Assembly (NCBI GenBank): GCA_947652605.1
Contig: OX393580.1
Span: forward strand, 15,520,159 to 15,584,158
Length of the DNA: 64,000 bases
Reading direction: 5' to 3'
Origin: Elmis aenea
Taxonomy: Eukaryota; Arthropoda; Insecta; Coleoptera; Elmidae
Shown here piece by piece: positions 22,994 through 36,051 of the stretch. Every line of letters starts with the position of its first letter. Within the stretch, counting starts at the first letter, position 1. Made by a program: the position numbers and the translations under genes. Under the pieces are notes generated by a model. The model did not search any database, had not been told where the DNA came from, and saw only the letters and a program-made list of their open reading frames with translations.

Positions 22994-23554
22994 CTGTAGG
23001 ATGCAGAATTTTACTGTGATTTTTTTTACCTGAGATGTGATTTTATCTTTTTAATGGGAATGCGATTTTTTTTTGTTAGGTACCTGAAAATATTTTTTTA
23101 TTTCCATATCTTATTTTTGTGTTTATGTTTTTGTTGATTTCAAAAAAGCGTTATGATTTTCTGCATTGTTCATTTTAGTGAACCATCCCGTTCTTAGAAG
23201 GGTCAATAGGGGGCCTCCAGATCAGATTACGCCTGGGGCCCCACAAAATCAAGATCCGCCACTGGGTAAGAGTCATTTACATTAGTGGTCGTAGAAAAAC
23301 ATAATCTGCAAAACTGCTACTGTGCATTATAGGCAGCCAACAATACAGTATGCCTTGCAGGTTCTCTAACTAGTATGAAAATTGGAACCAGTCTATCCCA
23401 ACATAACTGATCAGCTGTTAGGCTGCAAATGCAAAAATAATCCTTTAAGTGTAAACAGTTGAGAAATATCATGTAAACCTTAACAGATCTGCAACATATC
23501 AGGAACGTACTAAAAAGAGGATTTAGATGTTAAAAAATCCATGTAACACATATA

Positions 23555-26500
23555 ATGACTCACAATTTTGTCGTGTGGAACAACATTCGAAAGGTTCAAG
23601 TGTATGGTGAAATATCTGAAAATATTATTAAAGTGGATAATATTGAGGATCATCTGTTTGTGCTTACTGTGGAAAATAATTTGTATCATGGTTTTCTAGA
23701 AAAAAATGAAGTCTACCGTGCCAGATTGGTAAAATACGAAGGTACAAAATTTGTAGATATCAATTGTCATGGTTATTTGTATGCAATAGATGTGGAAGGT
23801 AAGCTTTTAAAATATACAGAAAGCTTAGTATTAGTCGCTGAAATAAGCTTAATTGAAAAAGCAAAGACATGTTCCCACGGACACTGTGGAATAAAATATA
23901 AAATGAAATTAGATAAGCTAGCCATAGGTTCGTTTGGTAGTCTGTTCGTAACAGATGGTGGACAGTTGTGGGCATCAGGCAATATGCCACAAATTGGAAT
24001 TACCAGTGAAATACCACAAAGAGTAATGTTTTTTGAGGGAAGATTTGTTTATAACATTGGTATGGGCAACGATTTTGCAGTTGCTATTGTAAGCAAACTC
24101 CTCAGAAGTGATGATACTGACAGTGAAAGCGAAGATGTTTTTCTTTCAAATTGTCCTCACTGTAAATTTTCATTACAACAATCTAATTCGCAAAATTCCA
24201 TAGCTTGTGCAAGCCCAACTGACCTGCTAAAACATAACAATGATAATATTAGCTGTAGCAGTACTTCAAGTATTAAAAGCGAAAGCAACAACACAGATTC
24301 AAATAGCAGGAAAAAAGACCCATCATACGACGATACTACCGAATCGAGTAGCAGTATTGACAAAGCGGAAAAAAATATAATATTTCGTAACACAGAGGCA
24401 GCGAGAGAATTTTTAACCAGGCAAATTTCGTGGATGTCATCTGCTGGTGAAGAATATTTGGCTGAATGTACAGAAAGACCTACTCGAATTATTAAAGAAA
24501 ATGTCACCAGTATGGCTAGTTTGGTATATGAGGGTGTGAAAACTGTAGGTGATAAAGTAGTTACCTTGTCCAGACATGTCAGTGGCAGCTCCGATACGAC
24601 TGATGCTCTACAAACAGAAGAAATTCATTTACCTAGAGTTACTTCAAAAGATGAATTTATGTGGTCGTTCAGTCACTGTACATCCGAGAGAGATGTCACA
24701 GAACATGATATTTATGACCGTTGTAAAACAGTTATTAAAGTCGGATCAAATTTACTCAATTGTGAAGTATGGACTTGGGGAAATGTGCTTTATGGTCAGT
24801 TAGGTAATTTTGATGTTCATGTTTTGTTTTTTATTACAATGTGTTATTGATTGGTTTTGTTTAATTGACCGTTTTAGCGTCCCTGATGTTTAGACCAAGT
24901 TTTAGTCATTGCCACTCGCTTCACCTGTTACCGATCTAAATCTGACCCCTTTTTTACTGACCAAAACAGAGTGCCAATGTGTGGCATGACAATGACTAAA
25001 ACTCTGTTAAAGAATAAGGGACGATAAATTAAGTTGATTACGTAATAAAGAATATTTTTACAGGCATAGGTGATGGCATAAAACGGGAAAGGCCAATGAT
25101 CATCGCCAAATTATCAAATATCGGCGTCCAAAAAACATCAGTTACAGGTGACCATGCTGCAGTACTAACACTAGATGGTCGTGCATTTATTTGGGGACGC
25201 AACGATTTCAACCAAGTGACTGTGGATAATAATATCAACCAGAGTTCTCCCAGATTATATCCCGTTAATGCAAACGAACGTGTAAGGAGTGTAGCATGTG
25301 GCAGTGTGTATTCGGTGATCTACACAAGTCGAGATATTCTGAATTACATTGGAAAACAAGACTCGGGTGATAGTACCAATACAATAAATTTAAATTCAGA
25401 TCATGCAGAAGACGGGCGAACTAACGGTTTTGGGGTTCAATGTGAAAATAATTTCTCCAACATGAGTTCTGAAATTGTGTCCAGTTCAGATTTCATTGTG
25501 TTAAATCATCGCAGCTGGTGTAAAGAACTCATCGGCTATATCACACTAGAGCAAAAACATTTAGAAGAAATGAGTTGTGTCTATTCTTACATAATTAAGC
25601 CCCTGCAGAAAAAAACAAGTGCATCGTCGACCAGTACCGTTTATGAACAGTTATGTCAAAATTACACCGACCTTTTGTATTTTACGGCAGCTAATGTTCA
25701 GTCCTTACTGGAGTACAGCTACCATCAGATCTCAGAAAATGATATTGTAATGTTCAAGTGTATAGAAGAAAACTTGTTTATTTATAAAAAAATTTTAAAT
25801 GTTATTAATGATGTGAATAGTTTTAATGGTTTCAACTACATATCAAAAATGATCGAAATACCTCAGATTTTCTATAAACTAAAGTCAAACCTAAAAAGGG
25901 AAACAAGTGGTGAAGAAGACATAGTACGTGCATTGTTAACCGAACCGTTGATACACTTGTCATTATATTTAGTTTTAGTCCGGTATTTCTTAAAGGTATC
26001 AAAAAAGGAACAAAGATACACCGAGTACTTGGTAAAATGGAATACGTTAAGTGAAGAACAGAAGCATGAGCACGCTAATGCAGAATCGACGAAGGAGTTT
26101 TGGTTAAATTCCGGTAAAGTTGTCGATCAACTAAGGACACCAAATAGACGTTTGTTAAGGGAAAGTCACAAACACCCAATCTATTTACAAAATGCTAGCC
26201 GTTTCTCGTCACACTGGTTTATACTTTTAACAGACGTCTTTGTACATGTCAGCGGATCAACCATTCACACACACAATTTAGCAACCGTATGGGTTGAACC
26301 CTTTCACGACGAAATCCTACAGAATCAGATACGTCTGAAAATGCCTGAAGAATCCCTGATTTTATATACAACAGAAGCAGAGCAAAAAGCTGAATGGTTA
26401 CAAGCCCTACAAAGTGCAATTAGGATAGTTCTTAAGAAACCGGCGTTGATTAATCCACCGAGCGTAAGAAGTGCAAATTATACCTTCACAAAAGCAGGCT

Positions 26501-29500
26501 TTTACAAGGACGCAAAGTATAAAGGTTGCTGGACCAACAGTAAAATGCATGGAGCAGGTGTGATTCAGTGGAATGATGGTAAAGTCTATACTGGCCAGTT
26601 CAGTAATAATCAGATTCATGGATTTGGACGAATGGAAATACCAAACAGAGGTGAGGATGAACTTGAACAAATACGCATTTTATTCATTGGTTTTTTAAAT
26701 TGACCAATTATCGTACAACTGGCTTGATGTGAGTTAACTACTAACTAAATAAAAATTAAATTTTATTACAACCAGGTATCTACGAGGGCCAGTGGAAAGA
26801 CAATCAACAGAATGGCTTTGGTATCTTCAAGTATACGAATGGTGACGTGTATAAGGGATACTTCAAGGACGGATTACACCATGGGCACGGATCGTTGAAA
26901 CAAGGAAATTTTACAGCGTCCATTGCATCCGTCTTCATAGGAGAGTGGGTTCTTGGTTGTAAAAATGGGTATGGTGTCATGGATAATATTGTCAATGGAG
27001 AAAAATATTTGGGTAACTGGTCTGATAATAAAAAACATGGTAATGGATTAATTGTTACGTCAGATGGTATTTACTATGAAGGAGTATTTAATCAGGATAT
27101 GCTCACGGTAATTATTGGTAAATTAATCATTATTTTTAAGATTCGCCTAGAAATTTGTTTGATACACAAATAATACTGTACAGGGTGGCCTATTTTCGAT
27201 TCCCATACAGGGTATCTCAGTTATTATCAAAGATAGAAAAAAACTAAGTACGTAGTCTTGAGTTCTTTTTTCGAGAGAAATTCATTGCTGTAAACAGATT
27301 TTTAATATCTTTTTTGATTTTCGAAATATAGCCGGAAACCGATTTTTGGCACTTTTCAAAAATGTTTAATATCTCGCTTAAACGAAAAGATATAGAAAAA
27401 CTTTGAAGACGTTTTTGGCATGGTTTTTTGTCCTTAATAAGATAGTGATATTCAATTTTTTTTACTCATAAATATTGACATATCACACCTAACTTTCTAT
27501 TTTAAATAATGGTGTTGGCTATATTTCGAGTATTCAAAAGATTTCAAAAATGTTAAATATCTCGCTTAAACGAAAAGATAGAGAAAAACTTGAATAACAT
27601 TTTTTGCATGGTTTTTGTCCTTAATAAGATAGCGATATTCAATTTTTTTTTACTCATTCGAATATTGATATATTACAGTACACCTAACTTTCTTATTTTA
27701 AATGGCAACCATAGTTGGCTTTGACATAAATGGAAAGCTTATTTTTTGCGCTTTTCAAAAACATATAATTTGCTTATGGTTTATGGTTGCTATTTAAAAT
27801 AAGAAAGTTAGGTGTAATGTGTAATATATTGGTATTGATGTGAGTAAAAAACAATTGAACATCGTTATTAAGCACAAAAAACCATTCCAAAAATGTCTTT
27901 AAAGTTTTTTTCTATCTTTTCTTTTAAGCGAGATATTTAACATTTTTGAAAAGTGCCAAAAATCGGTTTTTGGCTATATTTTGAAAATTAAAAAAGATCA
28001 AAAATCTGTTTACGGCAATGAATTTATCTCGAAAAAATAAATCAAGACTACGTTAGTTTTTTTCTATCTCTGATATTAACCGAGATACCCTGTATGGGTT
28101 TCGAAAATAGGCCACCCTGTACTTATTTTAATAGTCAGCAATCCTATAATTACAGGGTCATGGTTTGATGATATTAGAGGATGGAACTCACTATGAGGGC
28201 GATTTTAAAGGCATAGGTCATTTTAGTGGCAAGGGCATTCTAACCCTTAATTCTGGGCATACCATTGAAGGTAGCTTGACTGGTTCATTGGAGGATGGTC
28301 TGAAGATATCCAGTGGAATATTAAATTTAACCAAAATTTTACCTGAAACGACTATAAAACCAGCCTCATTTGGGAAACTATGTACACCGATAAACCAAAA
28401 ATGGAAAGCATTATTCCGGAACTGTTACCAGATATTGGGAATACATGAAAATAATGTGAAAAATGCATCTAAACCGTCTACACAAAAGATATGGCAAAAT
28501 ATTGCTGTTGTAATTTCAAACTCCCATCAGATTATGTCGAAGAGGAATAAAATTGAAAATGGTGTTGAAAATACATTACATAATTTGGATACTATTCCCC
28601 AGTTTGGTAGAGGAGATATAGACCCCAACACTTTTAATGATATCAAGCAGTATTTAATGCAGGTAAACCGTTTTAGTTAACTATTTTTTTTATTGTGTCA
28701 GGTCTCTAGTTTGTTGATAATTTAATTTTCTTGCTGTTAGGCATTCGAAAGCTGTCACCATCCATTGGGATCGTTATTATCAGATATAATCGTAGCTTAT
28801 ACTACAACTTACGTCCGAGCTCATCCTTTATTGTTAACTCATGCAGTTGCTGAACTACATTCCATCACCAAACGATTATATGATATAGTAGGATTTTTAT
28901 TTCCGGCATTACCATCCTGCAGTAAAGAAATGACCATGTATAACGGAGAGGAGAGGTATTACTTTAACTAAGTGTGTTAAAACAGTTTATGTTACCAATA
29001 TTATTGTAGCGAGATTATAAATTACCAAAATTTACTATACCCAGTCGTTTTGCCAAAGGTTTACTCTCCTCTTTTTATTTTATATACTTTGCATAATAAA
29101 GTACAAGACTTTCTGTATTGGAAAAGGCTTACAGAATGGAATAAGCAACCCGATTATACTCTTATGGTATTTTTATCTCTTGACCAGTAAGTGTTTCTCT
29201 GTTCGTTAATCAAACTCTTTAATGCTTGCCATGTTAACTTCTGTTTCTTATGAATCAATTGTTTACTTTAAAATCTGTGTTAACATGCGAAATGTTTTAA
29301 TAGAAAATTTTTGAGTCACACCACCCAAGATCAGCCGTTTTCGCCAGTAAAGGATCAAACATACCTGGAAGCAATCGAAACTCTCCAACAACTTAAAACA
29401 ACATTTTCTCCTTTAGAAAAACTTCTTGTAATAAGGCAAACTTTTGAAAAAATGACCCAAGTCGTTCACACCCAGTTGGGTCAAGATTATAAGTGGAATA

Positions 29501-29740
29501 TGGACGATTTGTTTCCTGTCTTTCTGTATGTAGTTGTTCGGGCAAGAATTTTGCAGTTGGGTTCTGAATTGAATTTTATTGAAGACTTTATGGAACCAAC
29601 GCTCGAGAGCGGTGAATTAGGAATTATGTTCACAACTCTTAAGGTGAGATGAACACGAGAATCGTTTAAGTGTTTCATTTGTTTGTACGTTTCAGGCATG
29701 CTATCAACAAATACTGCAAGAGAAAACTTCCATTAGTTAA
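23555..29740 (+). CDS. Als2: Alsin (ALS2), Rab5/Rac guanine nucleotide exchange factor
   Basis: Exons: 23555-24803, 25064-26650, 26776-27107, 28156-28662, 28741-28955, 29010-29186, 29304-29643, 29696-29740; all GT..AG and in phase, 1483 residues (human alsin is about 1650). Order: RCC1-like propeller repeats in the first about 510 residues ([13 protein letters not shown] across exons 1-2, then [14 protein letters not shown]), interrupted by a Ser/Asn-rich acidic insert; a DH/PH-like middle (about 560-850); MORN repeats from about 880 ([40 protein letters not shown]); a C-terminal VPS9 domain with [16 protein letters not shown]. Alsin activates Rab5 through VPS9 on early endosomes and links to Rac. 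The start is the first ATG of a long open exon; stops precede it. Intron 1 carries a MITE and intron 3 a foldback element. Confidence 0.95.
24877..25024. mobile_element. Short MITE in Als2 intron 1
   Basis: Ends GCGTCCCT and AGGGACG are inverted, with inner AAGTTTTAGT and ACTAAAACT also inverted. A second copy with the same ends and the shared internal string CGCTTCACCTGT lies at 60560-60737 in the Alh intron. Confidence 0.75.
27179..28121. mobile_element. 0.94-kb foldback element in Als2 intron 3
   Basis: Left end TACAGGGTGGCCTATTTTCG at 27179 and right end its complement at 28121. A second inverted TACAGGGTATCTC motif lies about 30 bp inside each end. Arms are complementary almost to the centre. 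The same family supplies a single arm at about 52485-52709 in a mxt intron. It separates two MORN-encoding exons. Confidence 0.9.
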
Positions 29741-30412
29741 CATTAAATATAAAGGAAATGTTTTAGTAAACATTTTTGCAATGAATAACTTATGTATTTT
29801 ATATAGGCAAAGTTTATTACTTATTTCATTATCTACTGTATTTAATAAATCATTAAGTACACTCTAATGCAGTACCGCTCAACCTGTGTCTGTAATCTAT
29901 TTAAATCGTAAAAGTGTTGATTACAAGAGAAACGGGTTGGGAAACGCTACTGCAATGTATTGATTTTAGCCAAGTTATACAAACTGTGTTGTTCGTATCT
30001 GGATTTTATGACATAATTTTATTCCAAAGAACAGCATATTTTTTTAAGTTTGCAAACATAACGTGATTTTAGTTAATTTGTTGTCCAGAATGGTGATGAA
30101 CTATAATTTTGCAATATGTTCCAGTTAATAAATTAACATATTTTATACATTCCTCGATTGTTATTTTATTGTATCATAGATTTTATGTACCTGATTTTTG
30201 CTCAATTGTTATCAAAGTGTAGAAGACAATCTTTGTTTAATACATTTATTTACTGTACCTTCTTTTTTTTTAACCATCATGTAATAATTCGTTGTTCAAT
30301 GCAAGTCTTTATGACTGATGCAAAATTATTTGCAGTAACATGTTATTCCTGCACCACATCTAAAAGAGTAAGTAAGCACACAAATCCAGTGATTATCAAA
30401 ATTCTTTGTATC
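29741..30412 (+). other. Als2 3'UTR and spacer
   Basis: AATAAA at 29844-29849 is about 100 bases after the stop and is the likely polyadenylation signal. The rest is AT-rich without recognised features, up to the 8-bp target site of the hAT-like element at 30405-30412. Confidence 0.5.
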
Positions 30413-30489
30413 TAGGGTTGCCAGAAGTTGAAAGTGTAAAAAGAAAACATATTTTTTGTGAACAATTACTCTCTACTGAAATATTTAAT

Positions 30490-31470
30490 GGTCTAAAACA
30501 AATTCCTTAATAACTTATTCTTTATCTTAAATATTTTAAATTTTATTCAAGTTCTCGATTGACTTAGTACAGTATACTTCAGAAATTCATATTTCTTAAC
30601 AACGTATTCGTAACCATCAATGTTTTAAATTTTGGGCAAGTTACAAATTAACTTGATACAATATACTTCATAAATTCATATTAGACACATAAAGACTGTA
30701 TCATTTAATTGTTATTGGATTTTTATGCCTAATTTACATTGGTATAGTAGCTAATGCAAGTAACTAAATTTAGCTACTTGCACCGTGTAGACAGTTTTGT
30801 TTAGTACTTGCGCAAGTAGACAATTTAGTGATTTTTTGAGTAAAGTAAATAGAAATCATTACTATTTACTTGAAGACTATACTTCATTTATTGTCAAATA
30901 CTAAACAATTTCCTTAAATTGGGTGTAGACCACGTATATATTGTGTGAACACTCACTAAACCAAAATTTTGACAAGTTTTGCTACTTGATTAGTGACTTG
31001 CTTTAGCTACTTGATTTAGTAACTTGCTTTAGCTACTATACCAATGTAAATTAGGCATTACTGATACATGTGTTTCGACAGCTCTGATCCAAAACAAAAT
31101 TTTTAATAACTTAATCGTTACTAGATCCATTTTAATTTTTATTTCTTTTTTCGATTGAGTTAGTCCAGTGTACTTTATAAAATCATATTTAAGACATAAA
31201 TATTCCATCGTTTCATTTTTATTGGATTTTTACTAACAAATTGTGTTTTGACAGTTCTGGTCTAAAATAACATTTTTAATAATTTTATTGTTACCAGATA
31301 TGGTTTGATTTTTATTTCCTTTTTCAATTGAATTAGTGCAATATACTTTATAAATCCATATTTGAGACATAAATATTGCATTGTTTAATTTTTATTGGAT
31401 TTTTACTAATAAATGTGTTTTGACAGTTCTGGTCCAAAACCAAATCTTTAGTAACTTAATCTTAACCCAA
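30490..31470. repeat. Diverged tandem repeats inside the hAT-like element
   Basis: A unit of roughly 190 bases recurs, with landmarks TTTTTATTGGATTTTTACTA, GTGTTTTGACAGTTCTGG and AATAACTTAATC. Copies are seen around 30490-30725 (diverged), 31061-31230, 31230-31405 and the start of another to about 31470. The first and second are separated by the inserted MITE. Confidence 0.7.
30726..31057. mobile_element. PIF/Harbinger-like MITE with TTA TSD
   Basis: Ends TGCCTAATTTACATTGG at 30726 and CCAATGTAAATTAGGCA at 31057 are perfect inverted repeats. TTA flanks both sides (30723-30725, 31058-31060). Neighbouring tandem units show the uninterrupted target, GGATTTTTACT, with a single TTA, so the insertion site can be read directly. 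A 3-bp TWA duplication is typical of PIF/Harbinger. Confidence 0.88.
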
Positions 31471-31580
31471 TTTATTTTTATTTTTATTGAAGTTTACGAT
31501 TACCTTGGTACTGTATACTGCAGAAATTAATTTTGTTTGTCATAAGAACAATATTGTTCAGTTTTTATTGTAATTTATAA

Positions 31581-31905
31581 TTACAAAACGCAACCCACTT
31601 AACACGTTGCGCCTACATAGGTATGCAGTGTGCTGAACAAAACGCCTACTTTTGGCATTTTTAGACAGCCTGTGTAACTGTTATGTCAAATTAGTTGCAT
31701 GCCTATGTAGGCGTTATGTGTCGTGGTTGCCTATCAATAGGAGCAACGTTTAGTGGGTTGCATACTGTACATTACGCCTACATGGATATGCAATTAATTA
31801 AACGTTATTTCTACGCAGGTTGCCTGAAAATGCCGAAAGTAGGCTTTGTTAAGCACATTGCATACCTATTTAGGCGCAACCTGCCAAGTGGGTTGCGTTT
31901 TGTAT
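31581..31905. mobile_element. TIR element with CAAAACGCAACCCACTT ends
   Basis: Left arm ACAAAACGCAACCCACTT near 31583 and its inverse near 31885-31905. Internal GCGCCTACATAGGTATGCA is echoed in direct and inverted form at several points. An open frame here (31695-31913) is an artefact of the arms. Confidence 0.75.
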
Positions 31906-32479
31906 TTAAGTAGGCGCCTGTTATCAATAAATATCATGTGTTTAGGCTTTTTCAAGCGGATTCCACACAAATAATTTTTTTTTGCTACATAGTAAATAAA
32001 AATACGACTTGTAAAAAAATTAAGTTTTTATGTAAACATATTTTACTTTATCAAACAAAACAGAACATTTGTACTTAAAAAAATGTATTACCTAGTATAT
32101 TCCTGAAATAATTGTTTATTCTGAAATAAATAACGTATTATTCGAAGGTCAACTTTTTTTTGACATTTAATGCTGTTAAACCTAATTATTAAAGAAATTG
32201 GTTTTAAACATAAAAAGTTTTAACATCAATCAAGTGCTTTGGCACTAAAATTTTATAAAATCATAAAGTGGAGTTTATTGCTTTGGCCTATAAACGACTG
32301 TTCTATAATTTTTTTTAAAATCTGACCAAAAGTAATTAAGGAAAAAAGAGGACAAAAATGATCAGAATAAAAAAAGAGAGTGAACAAAAAGATCGAGATA
32401 AAAAAGAGGACATGTTCTCTTTAAAAGAGATATTCTGGCAACCCTATTTGTATCCAGTGGACTTTTTTGTTGTAAATAA

Positions 32480-35400
32480 TACCAGATAAATGATATAAAC
32501 GTCAGGCTTTTATTTACAATTCAAGGCATACGTATTCACATGACAATTACGAAAACAAGGACTTCGTACAGTCTCAAATGTACATTTATCTCTCAACATA
32601 AACAATAAAATTTTATATAACAACAAAGGGAATTAATTTAAAAATATATTAATCAACATAAGCTAGTTAACAGGTTTTCACCATATAATTATATATTGCA
32701 ACTCTATAACGACAATCTGAAATTTCCTTAATAAAAAATACACTATTTGTCCAATTGAAATAGATACGTGTTGAAAATATACAACTCGACAACAAAATAC
32801 AATCTTATTTTATATTAACAATTACTCATGCAGCTACTGAACATATAAATATTTCATTAAAGTATGCAATATAGCAAATACTATTTGTGAAAATACCAAT
32901 ATTTCAAAAAGGAAGCTAGTGTTAAGAAATTAACAGAAGTAATATACAGATTAGCACAAAAACTTCATTAGAATATTAAATTTTTCAGTTACACCAACAA
33001 ATGGATTACCTATTCGGAAAATTAACTATTAAAAATTGAAGTTACGTTAAAAAAAACTTGCATTTTCATTGTATTGATGTCTAAAGCTGCGTTCACATAG
33101 AAAACTATTGTAATGTAGCGTAGGCAAAGTTAAGTATACAAATATCAAATGATAGCGTTCACATAAGCAAGTAGTGGAATTGCGTTGTGAGCGGCGTGGT
33201 AAGAGTTGCAAGGTCCTAGCTTCTTGCAATATCCCCATAACAAGAACCAATCACAGTGATCTACAGATTAACCCTGTGCGTAGGAATCAACGTTAGTGTA
33301 CAAACAAACACAATACCTCTATGTGAACACTACTCTTGCAGGCACGTTACAATACAATTTATTATGCTACAATACAATGCAATACTTTTCTATGTGAACG
33401 CAGTTTAACATAGCAATAAAAAGTTGATAAAATCAAAAGTGAAAAACAACCATTTAAACCCGTTTTACAAGAATTGGAAAAATCTTTTTTGCTGCTTTTT
33501 ACATCTCTTAACAATCATTTGAAGGCGAAAGTCTGATAAAGATATTTAAATGAAACTGCAGCTGAACCTAATTTTTTTAGTTGTTTTTGTATAGAAAACT
33601 TAATTACGGCATAATAAAAAACAAAGATAAAGAATTATTATTGATTTTTAATCGTTATTGGAAGATTAGCAAATGGTAACTTTTATAAATAAAAAAAAAT
33701 TTAATGTTTTGTGAAAAACCAACACAGTGACAGTGTATTTGTATTTCTACTTTACCGTTAATACAAAAAAATCAAATTGAGAAGAATAACGGAGGTTAAA
33801 TGATGTAAATAAAATGTCAGCTTAAAAATCTTCACTAGCAAGTACCTATTTACATTCTCGTGCTTACAAATGGATCTACACAAAAAAAAATGAAAAACCA
33901 ACCAAATTTTTAACACAAGTAGATCACTATTTCACAAGGCTAGCAAGTGATACAGCTTTTACTATATACGTTATAAAAATTAAAACAAGGTAAATTTGTT
34001 TGGTTTGACATTTAATCCGATAATACTCTTTGAATTAATTTTATTGATAATTTAATAAATTGTACATCTTGGTTATTACTATCCGACACTACAAAATAAT
34101 ATTCTTTACATGTGAGGTATCGTTTTAAAAACTCTAAATCATTTAAATTTAATTACAAAATACATAATTAATATAATATTTTAAAATAAAATATATTACT
34201 ACATAAACATTTTAAACGTACTGTACAACAATTTCAATTAAAATAAATTCTTTACGATAAAAACTTATAAAGTTAAATAATAATCTGATGAATAGCTTTA
34301 AACTAAAAAATTTGTACTAAAATATACACAAAAGTTACAATTTTCATAAATAATGGTAATGAAACAATGATAACAGACGGCTAACGATTTAAAAAAAATA
34401 AGTGTAAAACGGTTTATCAATGTCCTCTGCACACTAAGGTTTCATTTCAACCTTTTTATTGGTATCATAATAATACACCTATGCTCTACATTTGCTACCA
34501 GTACCTAGATAGAAAATTGCATAATTCAAAAGGCAGAAATTACTTTATGCATTTCCGCCTTAGCATAATACATGTTCTGATTTACCTACAGTAAAATGAA
34601 TCAAAACACTAAAGATCTTGATATTATCTTAAGGCCACAGTTTTTTATTTGGAACTCTTGTTCCCAAGTTATTTGATCACCTCAAAAAGAGATATGATTG
34701 TTAAGGTCGTCGAAGTAAAACAGACAACTCCTTTTCTCTACACCTCTGAAAAATTCTGTGTAATAAATATGTTCTAGCGACAGTAAACTTACAAGTTAAC
34801 GATAATTTTTAAACATGATCACACAATGAACCCGTTCAAAATACCAATAAATACTGCAAACACAACTTATAACATATGGCTATGAAAGTTTACCAGTCGC
34901 TTGCAACCAAAACTGTCGTTTCTCATTATGTAATTAACAAGACTGTGCTAAAAAATAAAGCAAAATATACACACAGGTATTCCCAAACAGATTATGCATT
35001 TAGAAAATAATATTTATCACAGTAAATTATGACCTCAAAATTTTCATACATAATGCATTTACCAAATTTGTAAAAATATGATGACCGATACTTTAAAGCA
35101 GTGTTTTGTTTTTAATTTTATGGTCAAAACAAATTTCTACGATTTGTTATATCATTCTGCTATAAAATCGAAATGAAATGTACGATTATTTTTCCAACAT
35201 TAGGAGGTAAATACAAGTGATGAAAAATTTTTAGGTTATTACGTTTATGAATACCTTTAAATATCAAAAATGCTAACGTGATATTATAATTTTAATCTAT
35301 TGTGTCCGTAAAAGGCATAATTGGCACAAGACTACATTTACAAAATCAAAAATGCAAAGTACACGATATTAGTTTTATAAAGGTAGAAAAAAGTACCTCA

Positions 35401-36051
35401 AAATATTAGTCATAAATCCAAGACAGATGTATACTATACAGCTGGAGTTATCCATTCACCCTACACACGAGTATAGTTCCAGACAGACATAATCACACTT
35501 AGTTATAATACAGTTACAAATCTCCAATTACAATATTGTACAATTATTAATACACAGCATCCGTACATTATTGTGTAATAAATATGAAGATGAAACAGTT
35601 TACTATAAATATCATTTTATCAAATTGTTTGTTTGTACAGACTTTATCTCCGGTATTATCTCACGCTCATAATTTAATGATTTCGTTACAATATCTTGTC
35701 ATTATTAGAATACAAACAAAAATTAAACAAAAATGATGCAGAGAAGTTATGCTACACAATAAAACTGAATCATTTCATACAGTTAAAAAAATCGAGTCAG
35801 TAAATTTAGTTTGATTTTTACTTTTAACATATATTTACAAATTTAGTTCGTAAATTTATAATTATGTCACGAGAGTTCTGTTATGTAGTTAAAAGAGGTA
35901 AAATCAATTGCTAAATAAATTATATGTAGATAGATATATTTACTTGCTCGCATCTTATATTACCTAGCAATTATACATTAAATTCTCCCAATGCAATGGC
36001 TCTTACAAAGAACAGTACGACTTTAACAATCTTTCCGAGTGTAGCGCACTG
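32480..36051 (-). other. Probable long 3'UTR of the CTD phosphatase gene
   Basis: About 3.6 kb of AT-rich sequence without exons follows the stop at 36052 (minus strand). The minus-strand AATAAA nearest the far end is at 32509-32514. The sequence holds three Pumilio-type TGTAAATA motifs on the minus strand (32511-32518, 33847-33854, 35832-35839) and a MITE. That it is all one 3'UTR is inference, based on the lack of any other gene and of a better signal. Confidence 0.4.
33087..33403. mobile_element. 0.32-kb MITE in the putative hzg 3'UTR
   Basis: Ends CTGCGTTCACATAGAAAA at 33087 and the inverse ending CTATGTGAACGCAG at 33403. Subterminal TTGTAATGTAG-like strings are also mirrored. No TSD is clear. 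Confidence 0.8.

Larger units (their letters stand above)
21856..23299. mobile_element. Composite nested transposon with inverted ends
   Basis: Ends TTTTTCTACGACCACTAAAG (21856) and its inverted relative ending at 23299 bracket several nested pieces. These are a 29-bp-armed hairpin at 21888-22081 around TATCGATA-type palindromes, a GC-rich fragment near 22095-22150, a complete foldback at 22410-22993, and a fragment ending in a CCGCCACTG-type terminus near 23266. No intact ORF is present. Confidence 0.65.
30413..32446. mobile_element. Nonautonomous hAT-like element with perfect 8-bp TSD
   Basis: Ends TAGGGTTGCCAGAA at 30413 and TTCTGGCAACCCTA ending at 32446 are inverted repeats. TTTGTATC is directly repeated on both sides (30405-30412 and 32447-32454), the 8-bp duplication typical of hAT insertion. 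The interior has diverged tandem repeats (about 30490-31470), a nested PIF/Harbinger-like MITE and another TIR element at 31581-31905. No transposase is present. Confidence 0.88.

Noticed and set aside
31695..31913. 72-codon frame with Cys residues
   Set aside because: Lies within the arms of the TIR element at 31581-31905; no independent evidence.
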